In this document: positions 12,211 to 24,612 of the stretch, piece after piece | Numbering within the stretch: position 1 is the first letter of the stretch | Layout: each line of letters begins with the position of its first letter | Assembly (NCBI GenBank): GCA_002749535.1 | Contig: MZZL01000389.1 | Location: 141,953-205,952, forward strand | DNA: 64,000 nt | Direction of reading: 5' to 3' | Origin: Apophysomyces variabilis | Taxonomy: Eukaryota; Mucoromycota; Mucoromycetes; Mucorales; Mucoraceae | Notes under the pieces: generated by a model | What the model was told of the DNA's origin: nothing | Seen by the model: the letters and a program-made list of their open reading frames with translations, nothing else | Databases searched by the model: none | Position numbers and translations under genes: made by a program

Positions 12211-13594
12211 GACCACTCTAAAGGGAAAGAAGAGAAGAGCTGTTCCAAAAGGGAGTGGGTTTTCGATATGAGAAGAGGGCTTATATTATTCGGCTTATAT
12301 CTTTTTTGGCACTCGTGCGACATCCGTGTTACATTTCGCACATTTGGACACGAGTCACTTACTTTGGGAATAGAGACGAGTGGGAAAAGTGTTGATGGAA
12401 GGAAAAGAGAAAGAGAGGGGAACCGTGTGGGGATAGCCAGGGGAAACGAAGATTATATAGCCAAACTGCCAGTTCGGTAATGCACCCCTATACCCTTGTC
12501 TTCTTATTTCTGGGTTAAGGGGGATCTAAGTTTGTGCGTGATGCATCATCTGCTGAAGCAAAAGAAACAAAGTAAGTTCAAAAAAGATGCAACATTGTTG
12601 GCTTGTTGTTTATGCGTGCTTTATCTGACGAAAGTCGAAAGAAAAAAAAGACACACTAAAAAAAGCGATGGGGGAGAAACAGAGCGCCTAAAAGAAACAT
12701 TGAATGATGCAGTAGCACATTTCAAGCAGTGCTAAGTTTCTACATTTCCCTCTCTCCCTCTTCTTCCCTCCTTCCCGTCTCCCTCTTCCTCTGGGTTTCT
12801 ATTGCCTCCCCCTTTTTCATCCTCCTTCACTACACACCAAAAAGAAAAGAAAGTTATTTTTTGTGTGTTGTAGAGCTTTTTTTTTTTGTAGAAAAAAAGG
12901 AATCAAAGCTTTTCCAATCCTAGCGATTTGTGTCAATCATTCATTATCTCTATTTTTCTCTCCGTTTCACGAACATCGATTTTAGATCTATATACCTGGT
13001 AAGAATACCCAGTTGCACAAATTAAATAAAAAAAGCGCCAACGAAGCAGCATAGTAGCTTTCCGTTGAAAAGGGGAGAGTCGAAGTGAGCAACTAACAAT
13101 TACAACACAATACACGTGTCGTCGTCATCGCACGCCTCCCAACAGGTTATGTCCCTGAAGTTTTCTGTGGCGGAAAAGGGTTCCGAATAAACTACAACTG
13201 ATAAACATTTGGCCAAATAAACTTAAAGAATTCATAAAGCTTCTGGCCAGACCCTTGGACTTTGCTAAGAGCGTTTTTGAAACAGAAATGAATGTTTGTA
13301 AAATGATAGCCAAAATTAACGATCCAGAACGCTGTGCTGTGTTGAGGCGCGCAAATCACCCGCCGCCACCGAGTAGTATTTCTGGGCTAGTGAAAAGCTA
13401 ATTAAGCTGTAACTGGTAATCTGTCACGATCTGATGACAACGTGCAGTCAAGGAAGAAATCAAGTCGTCCTGCTGAAAGCATATTCATATGTCAGATATC
13501 ATCTATCCATCCATTATAGCCAAGAATATGAAACAATATACTTGATTTATCTAACAATCCTCCATCCATTTATACATTTTGCGTTTTGAAAAAT
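12211..13594. other. Spacer upstream of RabGAP, downstream of ThrRS
   Basis: 1.38 kb with the RabGAP promoter at its left end and the 3' flank of the threonyl-tRNA synthetase gene at its right. A strong plus-strand pyrimidine tract (about 12735-12835) stands out. Open frames here are short and carry no recognisable motif. Confidence 0.5.
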
Positions 13595-16378
13595 TTACAG
13601 CTTGTTTTCTAAGCTCTTGTTCTTCTTTAAGTTAACAACAGATTCGATCACCTCATCCAAAGGAATCATCTTGCCCTTGGCCTTGGTGCCAACATCATCT
13701 CGATTGCGCACATTCACTGAGCGAGATTTTTCTTCTTCACCACCGACAACTATAGTACAATAGTTAGAATCTATATCGAGTCAATAATTCTTCCTACACA
13801 TACCAAAGATAAAGTTATAATGGGCCAATTCGCTGTTGCGAATCTTCTTGGGCAAAGTGCTGTCACTCAGATCAGCATCAGCGTGGATACCGAGCGAAAC
13901 CAGCTTAGTGGTAATTTCTTGGGCATAATCAAAGAAGGCAGCAGCGACAGGAATAACGCTGATTTGACGAGGAGACAACCAGAAGGGGAACTTGCCAGCA
14001 AAGTGTTCAATCAAAATACCCATCATACGTTCCACGGAACCAAGAATAGCACGATGGATAATGACAGGACGACTGAATGCCAAATCGCTTTCAGTGTTTT
14101 CGGTACGGTATTCCAACTTAAATCGCTCAGGTAACTGGAAGTCAAGCTGGATAGTAGCACACTGATGCTTACGACGCAAAGCATCCGAAATAACAATATC
14201 GATCTTGGGACCGTAGAAAGCGCCATCACCGGGGTTAAGCTCCCAGGTAGCTCCCTTTTGCTTAGCAAAAAGATTGAGAGCCTCTTCCAATTTCTATATT
14301 GTGCCATCAGTCAACAATAACCAATTGATTGATCTCTACATACCTTCTCAGCGTTATCCCAGACACTGACTTCACCAATAAAGTTTTCAGGACGAGTAGA
14401 CAACTTCAAGTGGAAGTCGAAACCGAAGATACCGTAGATATGGTTCAAGAAGTCGAAACAGCCAGCCATTTCTTTTTCGATCTGTTTCCAGCGATTAGCT
14501 TTGTTTTCTTCTTAGTCTGCCTGTCTATACATACCTGATCCTGTCGGCAGAAAATATGAGCATCATCTTGTTGGAAACGACGAACACGAGTAAGACCAGA
14601 AAGAGCACCAGAGAATTCGTTACGGTGAAGCACACCAAAGTCAGCGAAGCGGATGGGTAGCTCACGATAGCTTCTCTCCTTATGTCCAAACATCAAACAG
14701 TGACCAGGGCAATTCATTGGCTTCAATGCAAATTCCTCCTTATCCACTTCCAAGCAGAACATGTTCTCCTTATATTTAGCAGCGTGGCCAGATTGATTCC
14801 ACAACTTCAAGTTGTACATGTTGGGGGTAATGACCTCAGTAAATCCTCTGTTTTGGTACTCTCCCTAAACGGCTATCTGTCAATATCTTTTCTCTCCTGT
14901 CCACACGTTTATCACTTTCAAAACTTTCATTACCTTAATCAAGTCCATAAGTGCATTGTAGATGCGTGCACCGTGGGGAAGCATGAACGCAGAACCTGGA
15001 GACAGTTCATGGAAAAAGAAGAGCTCTTGTTCCTAGCATTACTAAAGTCAGTTTCTTTTGTTATTACTATCATGAAATAAACACACTTTGCCAATCTTTC
15101 GGTGATCGCGTTTGGCTGCTTCCTCAATGAACTTCTTGTATTCAGTCATTTGCTTCTTGTCAGGGAAAGAGATACCGTACAAACGCTGAAGAGAGTCGTT
15201 CTTGGCATCACCTAAGAAGTAGGAAGCAGAGTTCTATAATACACTGTCAGATTTGCTACCATGCACATTTTTTGTTTCTATACTCCTCTTTTTTCTTTTT
15301 ACCTTGGTGACAGAGAATGCTTTCACACGGCCAGTGTGAGGAACGTGGGGACCCTTACACAAATCGATCAAAGGACCGCAACGGTAAACAGTGGTCGAGG
15401 TGCCATCGGGAATTTTATCAGAAATGAGGTGAACCTTGTAAGGATTATGCTTGAACATTTCCAACAGATTCTCCTTAGAGATCACTAAACGTTCAAAAGG
15501 TTGTTTTTCCTTGCTGATCATTCCAACGAGCTTTTCAATGGAAGGATAATCTTGCTGAGACACGACACTTTAATAATAGCAAAGCAAAAAAAACAATGCC
15601 GTCAGTCTTGCACGTTTTCTTCTCACGCCTTTTTTTTTTTCTCTTTGGACTTACCGATCCTTGATACCCATTTCGTAGTAGAAACCATCCTCAAGCGGAG
15701 GACCAATGCAAAGATGACAGCCATAATGTCTTTCACAAGCCTCACCCATCATGTGAGCACTAGAATGCCAGAAAACGCGCTTGCCCTCATCGTTATCAAA
15801 ATCCAGCAATTGAAGTCGGCAAGACTTTTCCAATGGGCGTTCCAAATCCCAGAGTTCTCCATCCACCTTGGCAATGACCATGCGTTCGGCAAGCGACTTG
15901 GAGATACCAAGAGCGATATCCATGGGGGAGGTCTCCCATGAGGTGCCTTCCTTGACAGAACCGTCGGGCAAGGTAATGGTGATAGGTTCGCGTGGTTTCT
16001 CTTTTTGACAAATAAAATCGGTTGGACTTTGGGTCGAGAAGAAAACGCGGTAGACTTTGATTTCTACTTACGCTTTACGTCTGCGTCATATTCGGCACGA
16101 AGACGTTCAAACATTTCAATACGATGCTGAAGGTACTCTGGAGGAGGGTTCAACTAAAAAGGCATGGGAGGGTTATCCATGCGTCTGTCAACGACAACGT
16201 GCAGAGCAAGAAAAAGGGCGTTTGTCCATACCTCCAGGGGATGTTCGGCATCGGCGGCTGCGTTTGCTTTTGCTTTCTTCGCTTTCTTATCAGGTTTTGC
16301 GGGTTGTTGTTGTTGTGACTTCTGCTCTGCAGCAGGCGCGTTCAATTCGGCTTGTTTTTGTTCGATTTGACTTGACAT
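13595..16378 (-). CDS. Threonyl-tRNA synthetase, cytosolic type
   Basis: Ten exons: 16378-16232, 16153-16072, 16000-15655, 15567-15303, 15233-15087, 15032-14934, 14864-14535, 14481-14344, 14293-13804 and 13749-13595, giving 732 aa. It charges tRNA-Thr with threonine for translation. Domains in order: a Lys/Ala-rich N-terminal extension; a TGS domain beginning [15 protein letters not shown]; an editing domain with [10 protein letters not shown]; a class II catalytic core with motif 2 at [14 protein letters not shown], the zinc-site segment [10 protein letters not shown] and motif 3 at [12 protein letters not shown]; then the anticodon-binding domain ([12 protein letters not shown]) ending KSLENKL. 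The full length and intact motifs point to a working enzyme. No cleaved targeting peptide is evident, but fungal ThrRS genes can be dual-targeted. The next gene on the same strand (velvet) ends about 840 bp upstream. Confidence 0.97.
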
Positions 16379-17216
16379 GACGTTCAGGGTCAAAGAAGTC
16401 TGGCGGCTTCGCTTTATTTTTTTTATATAATTCCCACTTTAGACAAGTCACAATTGACTCGGACTTGACCGGTTGCAAAAAAGGGTTGCATCCGCAATTC
16501 TATAACCAATCACATTCGATTCATACGCTACTTACTTTGTGTGGGTATCCAAAAAGCTTGTTGTCCTACCACCGTGCAGTCCTGCCGCAGTAACTGACTA
16601 GACCTGACTCATATTCTTTAGATGACTCTTCATTTTCTTACGTAAACGATTATAGTTAGTAAGAAGGAGTTGAATGGTCTTTAAGACTTGTGATTGATAC
16701 ACATTCCGAACCTACTTGTTTTCGCCACTTTTTCCCTTACTTGCTGCAAACGATTCCTGATTTGGGTAACAGTACCTTCTCGGCAGCTGGTTTCCGAAAA
16801 CCGTGGCCCCTTCTCTAGGTGAATTTAAAGCGCACTTATGGGTTGCGACAAGAAAAAGAGGAGATTGGAAGGCCACATAATATTAACATCTGTATTTATT
16901 CTGCGAAATATACTATGAGCTTTTGTATTGAGGCTGCGTTGCTTATCGAAAAGAGAACATGGTGAAGAGAAAATGGCTGATTTTCCATGAGCAAACTGCA
17001 AAAATGTGCTAGACGCCTTTAGTGCTTTAAAAAACAAAGATATTCAGAGATTACACTTCAGTAACTAGTGAACATAGTGCGAACGATCTGACTTTCTTTT
17101 TTCCTCGCACAAAATAGTTTGTGGTCGACAGATCATCTTCCTAATTCAACGGATAGATACAGTTTATAGATTGCCCACCAACGCGAACAAAGAAAGAAAG
17201 AGCGAGCACCAGTAAA
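16379..17216. other. Spacer upstream of ThrRS
   Basis: About 840 bp between the ThrRS start and the velvet stop, both on the minus strand. It should hold the ThrRS promoter and the velvet 3' UTR. I see no coding feature. Confidence 0.5.
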
Positions 17217-18602
17217 TCAAAGGCTGTCTGATTTTGAGTAGCGGGATGATTCTCGTACGTTGTTTCTTATTGGGATCTTCAACCCTTGTTTGGCAAAGGC
17301 CTTTGAAAGCTCCGTTGATTCTAAGAAAAGCCCCACAGCATCAGTAAAATAACACAGAAGAAAAAATTGAAGCATAATTCATCCTTACCTGTCATTCCGG
17401 GGAACTAGAGCGTAAAAAACATTGTTTTGTTAGTCTATGCATTGCATGAAATTTCTTCACTATGGTCTATTACCTTTTTAGCAGAATACACCGTGAATGG
17501 GTTTGAGAAAACTTGCGCAATAATCCTAGACTTGGCATCTGTCTGGAAATCGGAACTAATAACAACAATCAAAATTAAGGATTGGGGGTAAATTTTACGA
17601 TTTATTCGTTCACCTACCTAACAAGCTTCATCAAACTGAACCTTAACGTATACCTTCCTTCGGTTCGAATACTTAAGTCGGGAAAAGCAAAGTACAATCC
17701 TTGTTCTCCACTGGGATCTTTTAGTAAACTAGGCGAACTGACCAAGGAGCCCTAGATCAACAAATCAAATTTGAAACATCAGTGCTATCCATCCATCGTT
17801 CCCACTTTTCTTAACCAGCATCCACCTCAAATTGTTTACCATAAGTACACGAGTGCATTTTGGTGGGTTTGAAATGATGTTACGTTCTTCTTCTTGATCT
17901 GCAGACCATAAGGTTACATGAAGGACAAAAAATGGGGTCTGTAACGTTCTAATGGTAAAATTAGCTTCCTTTTTAGCTGTTCAGCATTCTTTGCTTTTTT
18001 CTTTTTTACTTACTGTACATCGACTGGACCTCTTTGGCCATCTTGTTGGACAATAAGTTGAACAATAGGAGGGGGGTCAATGGGTCGACGATCTTTTTCT
18101 CCAAAACCGCACATTCTTGCATGAAGAGGCTGTTGACAGACGACCAATTCATACGTTCTAAAAAGAATAGAATGGGTTAATCCATTATTACGGTCCTAAG
18201 ACAAAAAGGGGGTGAAACAAAAAAAAAAAAGAAATACTAGGTGCGTGTCTAAGACTACACACTACGCACGCTTCGCGCATGGATGTACCTTTTTTCTCGG
18301 TCGTCGTAGCCAATACGACCGCACTGTGGGTATAATTCTCTTGGAGGTGCATCGATAGGTGGGTTAAATGTTCCAGCTTCCTGGTTTACTCGGTCTTCAT
18401 TCTGGTTATCAGAAGACTGGTCAAATGAGGATCGTACTGGTAGTGGCGGCGCTGCTGGTTCCTGGAATCGTTGCGGTTGGTGTGGCCGTCCAACGGCGTC
18501 ATAATATGGAGGTGTTCCTTGAACATTATGTGTATAGTGTGATTCGAAGCAATCAAAATGACGGGAAGCCATATCGCGATGTTGATTTGCAGTGTTGGAC
18601 AT
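17217..18602 (-). CDS. Velvet-domain transcription regulator
   Basis: Seven exons: 18602-18289, 18157-18014, 17948-17840, 17751-17618, 17555-17474, 17404-17389 (16 nt) and 17320-17217, giving 300 aa. The velvet domain starts around residue 105 with [20 protein letters not shown] followed by [14 protein letters not shown]. It continues through GSLVSSP, a [24 protein letters not shown] segment, [14 protein letters not shown] and [19 protein letters not shown], which is the complete domain. The N-terminal 100 residues are Pro/Gln-rich and probably disordered. Velvet proteins are fungal NF-kB-fold factors that couple development, sporulation and secondary metabolism, acting as homo- or heterodimers in the nucleus. 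Domain order (disordered N-terminus, C-terminal velvet domain) does not settle whether it is VosA-, VelB- or VelC-like. The glycosyltransferase stop codon lies only about 206 bp upstream of this start. Confidence 0.93.
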
Positions 18603-18808
18603 CTTTGGGTGAGATGGAAAAGAAGGACAAAAGTAAGGAAAAAGGAAAAGGGTAAAGCGGAAGACTGAAAAATTCAGCTTTGTCGGAAGTAAAGTCGGTT
18701 AAAATTTTATTGAAATGGTAATAACAAAAAGAAGGCAAAAAAGTCTAGCATGGCGTCTTTGTTGTCATGGCATTTTTTTTTGGTATGAATGAAATACATA
18801 GATACAAT

Positions 18809-20681
18809 CTATTCCGGCTTGCCAATCAATCCTTTCCCCCAATTCTGAATTACCATGGAGCACTGTGCTCGTAGATGTCTCGATTGACGTCCATTCCACT
18901 GTCCAAGAGCATCCAATTGCCGTGCATGATGAACACATTGTTCCCACTTAAACTTTGCATAAAGCCGATTCTCAATCACATGCTATCCGTATCGTAAAGG
19001 CCATGAGCATGCTTTTTGAACTGTTCTTACGTCCAAAAGTTTCCCCCCCAAAAACAATAAACTTACATCAAAGTCCGAAATTGCATATTCCTTGCTTTCG
19101 GGTAATTGCACCACGAAGTCGTCAGGTAACACCCATAATTCAGCACCCGCCAAATAACTTGAGAAAAGACAAGCGCACCGACTGTCCAAGAACTTCTCCG
19201 AACACCTTTTGGTTATGGAAAAAGATGAGCTTTACCAAGAATCTCTTTCTATAGATAAAGTCTTACCAAGGTTGGACGTGCTTGCTTTCAATGACAACAG
19301 GTTCGTAATGAAATTCGTATTTTTCAACAGCATACAAATTGACAGCATCTTTCCACATTTCTAAATCGGTTGGCCCATCGTTGGCTTTCCAGTGTTTGTC
19401 TGACATCACCATAGATCCATCAGCAATGAGTTCGGCAAGTTTGGCTTTATGATTAGGCACGTGGTAGGTATCTTTATCGTATTGCGGAAAGGCAAATGTC
19501 GGCACAACGAGCATATCTCCTCTCCTCAATAGATCGTCAAACATTTCTTTGTTCCTTTCCATCGTGCGTCGCAAGTCGGTAGCAAGTACCATGTTGGATG
19601 GCATATCACAAATGAATTCAGATCGTGCATAAAGTCGGGCAATGTTTCTTTCCGCATTCCGTGGCAGCGTCACAGAAACCTGTGACTGAGGGGAACGATG
19701 CAAATGCACATCAACATATTTCGACAGTTTAGATTCCGCTCGATAACTTTGTTCGATGGCTTGCAGTGCAGATGTGCCTTCGTCGTTATCCGTCGCGTGC
19801 AGCGTCACTGAAATCGCGCCTGTCGTTCCATCCAGTTTAGATCGTATTTTACATAAAACTTCCATCTGTTCGTTTTTCCTTTACCTTGCCAACGGTCCGC
19901 TAATCGTACAAGTTCTGGCCATGTTGTCGGTGTCACGGTGGTAATGATCGTCAGGTCTTCTTCCGCCGGAGTCTCTGACGCTTTAAGCCAATAAGGTTTG
20001 ACGCCGTTCGTTACTTGGTAGTACGATTTAGAAAACATTTTTGACATCTTCAATCCATGAGTCATGTTGTTGAGAATGGAATACTCTTTGTCTACATGGA
20101 AAATCACTTAAATAAACGAGAATCCAAGCTTCCACGGTAAGCGTTGTTGTTGTCTTACCTTGATCATATGTTCTTTGCGGTACCCAGTTATCACCAAACC
20201 GTGGATCCAAGAAAGGGCGAGCCATGGCCCAGTTCCAGAGGTGATTGATAGAAAGAAATACAGAAAATACGACATAAAACAAGGCTACAAACCGCACCCA
20301 GCGTGAACGAAAGAAGCTAAAGCCGCCTCTTTTTTGAGTGCCGCCGAATGCCAGGCCGTGTTTATCATGAGGAAGCAAAGGTCCAGGCTGATCTAATAAC
20401 GTATCGATACGCATGGAGATGTTTGTCATGTAGCGTCGCCACCAAGGAAGGGATCTACCACGTCTTGAGGAAGAGAGAGGATCCAAGGGCGAGGTGAGCG
20501 CAGGTGAAACAGGCGGTTGTGCAGCGTGCATGTTTTTCTCGGAGATGCCGAGCAGATGAGGATTGGACACAGTGACATTTAAAGATGGCTTGCGCTGATG
20601 TGAATGCCCGCGTCCTGTTTGTGTGATGGAGGTTGACCGAGAGTGTCCAGGCCTGGGAGAAGGTTGAGTTGTGTTGGACAT
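18809..20681 (-). CDS. GT49-like type II membrane glycosyltransferase
   Basis: Five exons: 20681-20159, 20091-19885, 19819-19267, 19205-19067 and 18982-18809, giving 531 aa. A Ser/Pro-rich cytosolic tail (about 115 residues) precedes a single membrane anchor (FVALFYVVFSVFLSINHLW). A lumenal catalytic region follows, with LTIITTVTPTTWPELVRLAD, a GAISVTLHATDND segment, RNIARLYARSEF and a late KFKWEQCVHHARQL block. This pattern fits GT49-family proteins (LARGE/B4GAT1-related), which in animals add glucuronic acid. The fungal substrate is unknown. A clear D-x-D metal motif is not visible where it would be expected; the local sequence reads ICDMPSN. Family assignment is moderate; the type II topology is firm. 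The start lies 199 bp from the start of a divergent CYSTM gene. Confidence 0.8.
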
Positions 20682-20880
20682 GCAGGTTTACGGGAATGGG
20701 CTGCAAAGAGTCAATTAAGTTATAAGGTCCAGGCCTTAGGGCTTGGGAGACGGGCGGTGTCCGAAACTGTACGATCATCGTCATCAAACGAAGTTGTCTC
20801 CATATTTGAGGTCCTGAGTTCGTTTTTCTTGCTCTTCTTCTTCTTGATTTCTCTTTCTTCCCTTTCTCTCCCTTTGTCCC
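20682..20880. promoter_or_regulatory. Compact bidirectional promoter region
   Basis: Only 199 bp separate the ATG of the minus-strand glycosyltransferase (20681) from the ATG of the plus-strand CYSTM gene (20881). Both 5' UTRs and both core promoters must fit here or overlap the coding regions. The plus strand has a T/C-rich tract (about 20825-20880) just before the CYSTM start. No TATA box is obvious. Confidence 0.6.
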
Positions 20881-21259
20881 ATGTCTTACGCCCCTCCACA
20901 AAACGGTGCCTACTACGCTCCTCCTCCTCAGCAAGGTGGGTACTACCCTCCCCCTCCTCAAGGTGGATACTATCCTCCTCAACAGGGCGGCTACTATCAG
21001 CCAACGTAAGTTAGAGAGAAAAGATATCGATATCTTCAAAAAAGTGTCATGCTCAATACTCGATTGGCAATTAGTCCTCCTCCACAGACTGTCGTTGTAC
21101 AGCAACAACCTCAACAAAATGACAAGGATTGCTGCACTGCCTGGTAAGTTCTAACTGGATCATCGTCCGCTGATTTTTTCGATGGCTGACTTCAATACCA
21201 AAAACAAAAATAGCTTGGCAGGTATGCTTTGTTGCTGTGTCCTAGACGCATGTTGCTAG
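20881..21259 (+). CDS. Small CYSTM-type cysteine-rich protein
   Basis: Three exons: 20881-21005, 21075-21143 and 21214-21259, giving only 79 aa. It is easily missed because no single exon is long. The first half is a Tyr/Pro/Gly-rich repeat of the QGGYYPPP kind. A short linker (VVVQQQPQQND) leads into a C-terminal cysteine cluster with CCTACLAGMLCCCVLDACC. Proline/tyrosine-rich N-terminus plus a C-terminal cysteine-rich membrane module is the CYSTM architecture known from fungi and plants. These are small tail-anchored proteins linked to stress tolerance and metal or surface functions. Splice sites are consensus (GTAAGT donors) and the frame closes exactly at TAG. The biochemical role is not known. 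Confidence 0.85.
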
Positions 21260-21783
21260 TATCCACTCCAATCCACTTATCGATCCAGCAATCTTTTCGA
21301 CGACCACATCATCTTATTCCGTACATCAAATCTCAGGAACGAGATTTAATAAATAATACAACCATCCAATGCCAAAGTTTACAAAACCAAAAAGAAAGCA
21401 AAGGGCGAATTGGGGAAAAGATGAGGAGGACTGCAACGGGTGATGATGAGATTTTTTTTTCTGGGTTTTGGAGAGAGAGTTATTGCCCTGGCTGGCTGCG
21501 GTTATTAGCACCCACCCGTGATACGGTGATATATTTGAAACAGGAGAAAAATAGCTTTAACCACCGCTTCCCTTTTATCCTTACGTTTTTTTTTTGCCAC
21601 AATTCTCCCTTGCATGGTACACGGTGAAGAAAAGGAAACAGCTTCTCACCGATATAGAAGAGCCTTTTAAAACCAAATCAAGGCAATTGAGCCTGATACG
21701 GTCTGAATAATGTCCATCGGAAATACGTGTCCACTGCCATTGATTTCAGTTCCGATAATCATTCTCTTGATCTTTGACCTGTT

Positions 21784-22130
21784 TTACTCTTCTGGGTAAA
21801 TCATTTCTGCGCCGCCTGAAAAACGCCTGCCGACTTGAGAGTTTAAGACAATCTTGGCAAAAAACGTGGATGGTGCGTGTGACACGAATGCTGTTTGAGC
21901 CACACTCATCCATTCCTTAGAGTAAACGTTCTGGTTTTCTTTTTTTAGTGATTGTTGGTTAGCAGTAAGAAATTGCGAGATAGATGGATAAACCAATGTT
22001 TCATCCCTGGCTTCTTTCATTGACATCGCATACCATACTTTTTGTTCAGTAAAATCCAGTCCGAAATTCTCATTGATCAGAACTGTATACTTTGCACAGT
22101 TAAAACTATATATACTGAAGGTTGATGGTT
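21784..22130 (-). pseudogene. Possible coding remnant, unrecognised
   Basis: An open frame on the minus strand runs about 115 codons from near 22130 to a stop at 21784. The first usable ATG is internal, at MSMKEARDET. The composition is ordinary globular protein (segments such as LDFTEQKVWYAM and FFAKIVLNSQVGRRF), unlike the low-complexity shadows around it. It ends naturally at MIYPEE. I do not recognise the family. It could be the last exon of a gene, a decayed gene, or chance. No convincing upstream exon was found. Confidence 0.3.
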
Positions 22131-23943
22131 ATACACTCAAAAACTTGTTTTTAACCTGACCTAATATATACTTGGTGATGTACAGCTGCAGGCTGTCGTG
22201 CTGATGTTTCGGGGATCAAAAAAACTATCGGAACTGTGTGAAACAATATCAGGTACTTTGCAATTACGTGCTCAGCTGTACCCAAGTTGGTTGGAATTAC
22301 TTCGGCCCACTTCCAGTAAACTACACAGGAAAAGAATCGGGAGCATTATAGATGGTATATTCTGAAAGATATACCGTTTGAACATACATGGTATTAGAAC
22401 CCGGGTCGATCTAGGACCACTAGTTTGTCTTGTATGCTTGTTATGTATACTTGATCTGCTATCGTGGGTACTTCATGGCCCCATGAAGCCATTAAGCTTT
22501 TCTTCCATTGGTTCTGTTTGAGATAATTTATAATTGGCCCCTGTTGTTAGGCGCAAGAAAACGGGGAGTCAGTTCGGAGCCAAATTCTTATTGAGCCAAT
22601 GCGAGCTGAATCGTTTTCTTGGATGTAAAAGCGGATGTTATAGCAACCGAAAGGGTAACGCAAAGTATGGTACCCCCAAACCTTTTTCAAAATGGATCTC
22701 TGCTACGAAAACGTATAGATGCATAAACTATAAGGTATGTACGTGACCGAAAAAAAACTGATACTGGACCCTCCTGAAGGCTAAGCCAAGTGTACGCGAA
22801 TGTATCTCTATATACGATTATCAGACACTATTATTTATCCATTAAATCAGCCCTGTCTCCTTTTCGATATTTTGTGAACAGTATCTGTGTAGGGTACTGA
22901 AAAGAGGTTGAGAAAAGTTTGACTAGCCAGGTATATCAAAGTATTGCCTTCTTTTAGCTCGCAAAGACACATATAAATCAGGTACTGATTGCACTAAACA
23001 GCGGTGACGGATGTTGTGCATATAAACGTCGTCTATTCACGTGGCTTGTTGTCATGAGTTGCTTAGATGGAATTAAACGGTATATTGCGCTTTTGGGCAA
23101 CTTTTGAGCGATGTTCGCTTCTTGGTTTCCGTTACTATAGTAATTTGGTACTTTGTGAAAAAAGGACGAGTCTGCTGCACGATTGCTGATATCGGCAGGC
23201 GCTTTATCTAACAGTGAAGTGCGATAAACATGAAAGCTCACCAATATAGAAAGGGGCACATAGGGCATATGAACAATGCCGTTTCTTCAGCCTTCTGTAC
23301 GGGAGAGAACTAAAAGGATATTTGCTATATCCTTCATGGATGCATCCTATCGAATTCGCAAGAGGTATCTTTCCGGCGAAGTGCATAAATGTTTGTGTTT
23401 CAGGTTAAAAGTACATCACCTTTTTTATAATCAAAAAGCGAGTAGTAAATAGATCAGCTCGCGATAGAGACACGTATTCCTTATCACGGGAAGGCGTAAC
23501 TACAACATATCTATACGTACTCGGTAACCATGGACTCTCACCTTCGTTATACAGTGCTCGATTTCTTTGCCGCATAGGTTTGCTATTTCATTCACCGAGT
23601 CGATATAGATAGTATTGTTCATCCTTTATGAAGACATCTGTAGTAATCGATTTGTGAGAGTACTTCCTATCCGCAATTTCTGTACCGATAACTACAGAAA
23701 GCATCTATTAACAAACTCATTCAGAGAACACGGTGCCTCTAGGTATGTGGAACAGAGAGTCTTTTTCCTTTTGTTTGGAATTGGTATGGTCTGGCTTAAG
23801 TGGGCTACGTTTGATAAACGAGGTGAAAACTCCAAAGAAAGGTGCCGAATATGTTAGTGACACAGGTGTGTTTATCAGCATACACCTGAGATTCTCACAC
23901 TTTATTCTTTTTTATTGTTGTTTAGCGTGGCACAACGGTTGTA

Positions 23944-23948
<5 letters not shown>

Positions 23949-23984
<36 letters not shown>

Positions 23985-23985
23985 T
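23949..23985. repeat. CT microsatellite followed by a T run
   Basis: About 14 CT dinucleotide units are followed by a run of T. It is a simple sequence repeat in the gene-poor spacer. Confidence 0.95.
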
Positions 23986-24612
23986 ATATACTCTATATTC
24001 CGTTTCTTTCCATCATATAACGATAGAGCACAAGGTTTCTTTTCTACCGTGCGACGCTGAGACGGCATATCCCGAAACGCTTATCGATGTATGCATCACC
24101 ATGTCAAAATTGCAAGAATTTTCTTCTTTGTCTCTTTGACAATCCACTAAAAGTTTAGCGTTGCGCGCAACCCCCTTTTGGATTCATATATCTATACTTG
24201 CGGCGCTTTCGCCAACATCCTCTCATTACTGTCCTAATTTAGTCAAAAAAACGTTCCCCACATTGTTGGTGCCATGAGACGGCTTGACAAATAAACAATA
24301 AAGTTTGTGTTTCCTGCAGCAAATAATAGCTAAAGTGTGTCAGATTGAGTGGCTATCGGGGCATCGTTCTTCTTTCTCAAATAACGTCCGATCTGGTAAG
24401 TGTAAAAGTCGATTAGTTTCTTTATTTACGAAATGGACAAATATATATGCTGAAAGATTGAAAGGTAAAAAGGGTATAATACAGCCCGAACAAATGATTG
24501 TAGGGGAAGTGGGGAAAGGATAGTTTCAAGTGTGGGAAATATTAGGCTTGTCAGAAAAAAAGAACAAGATCGGTAGTACAGTGGGCGTTTTTTCCTCGTT
24601 TGATGTTTGTGT

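Larger units (their letters stand above)
21260..24612. other. Long gene-poor spacer
   Basis: 3.35 kb with no gene I can support, apart from a possible coding relic at 21784-22130 (listed separately). It includes a CT microsatellite near 23950. Short frames at 22534-22746 (+), 22978-23386 (-) and 23615-24020 (+) have no motif or splice partner that I recognise. Confidence 0.5.

Noticed and set aside
19861..19884. Possible very short intron (about 19 nt) in the glycosyltransferase gene
   Set aside because: A 65-nt intron from 19884 to 19820 gives a better junction (DRWQ-GAISVTL) and a normal length, so the shorter reading was dropped.
22978..23386. Two overlapping minus-strand frames in the 21-24.6 kb desert
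   Set aside because: No motif and no consistent splice link. Composition is compatible with random AT-rich sequence.
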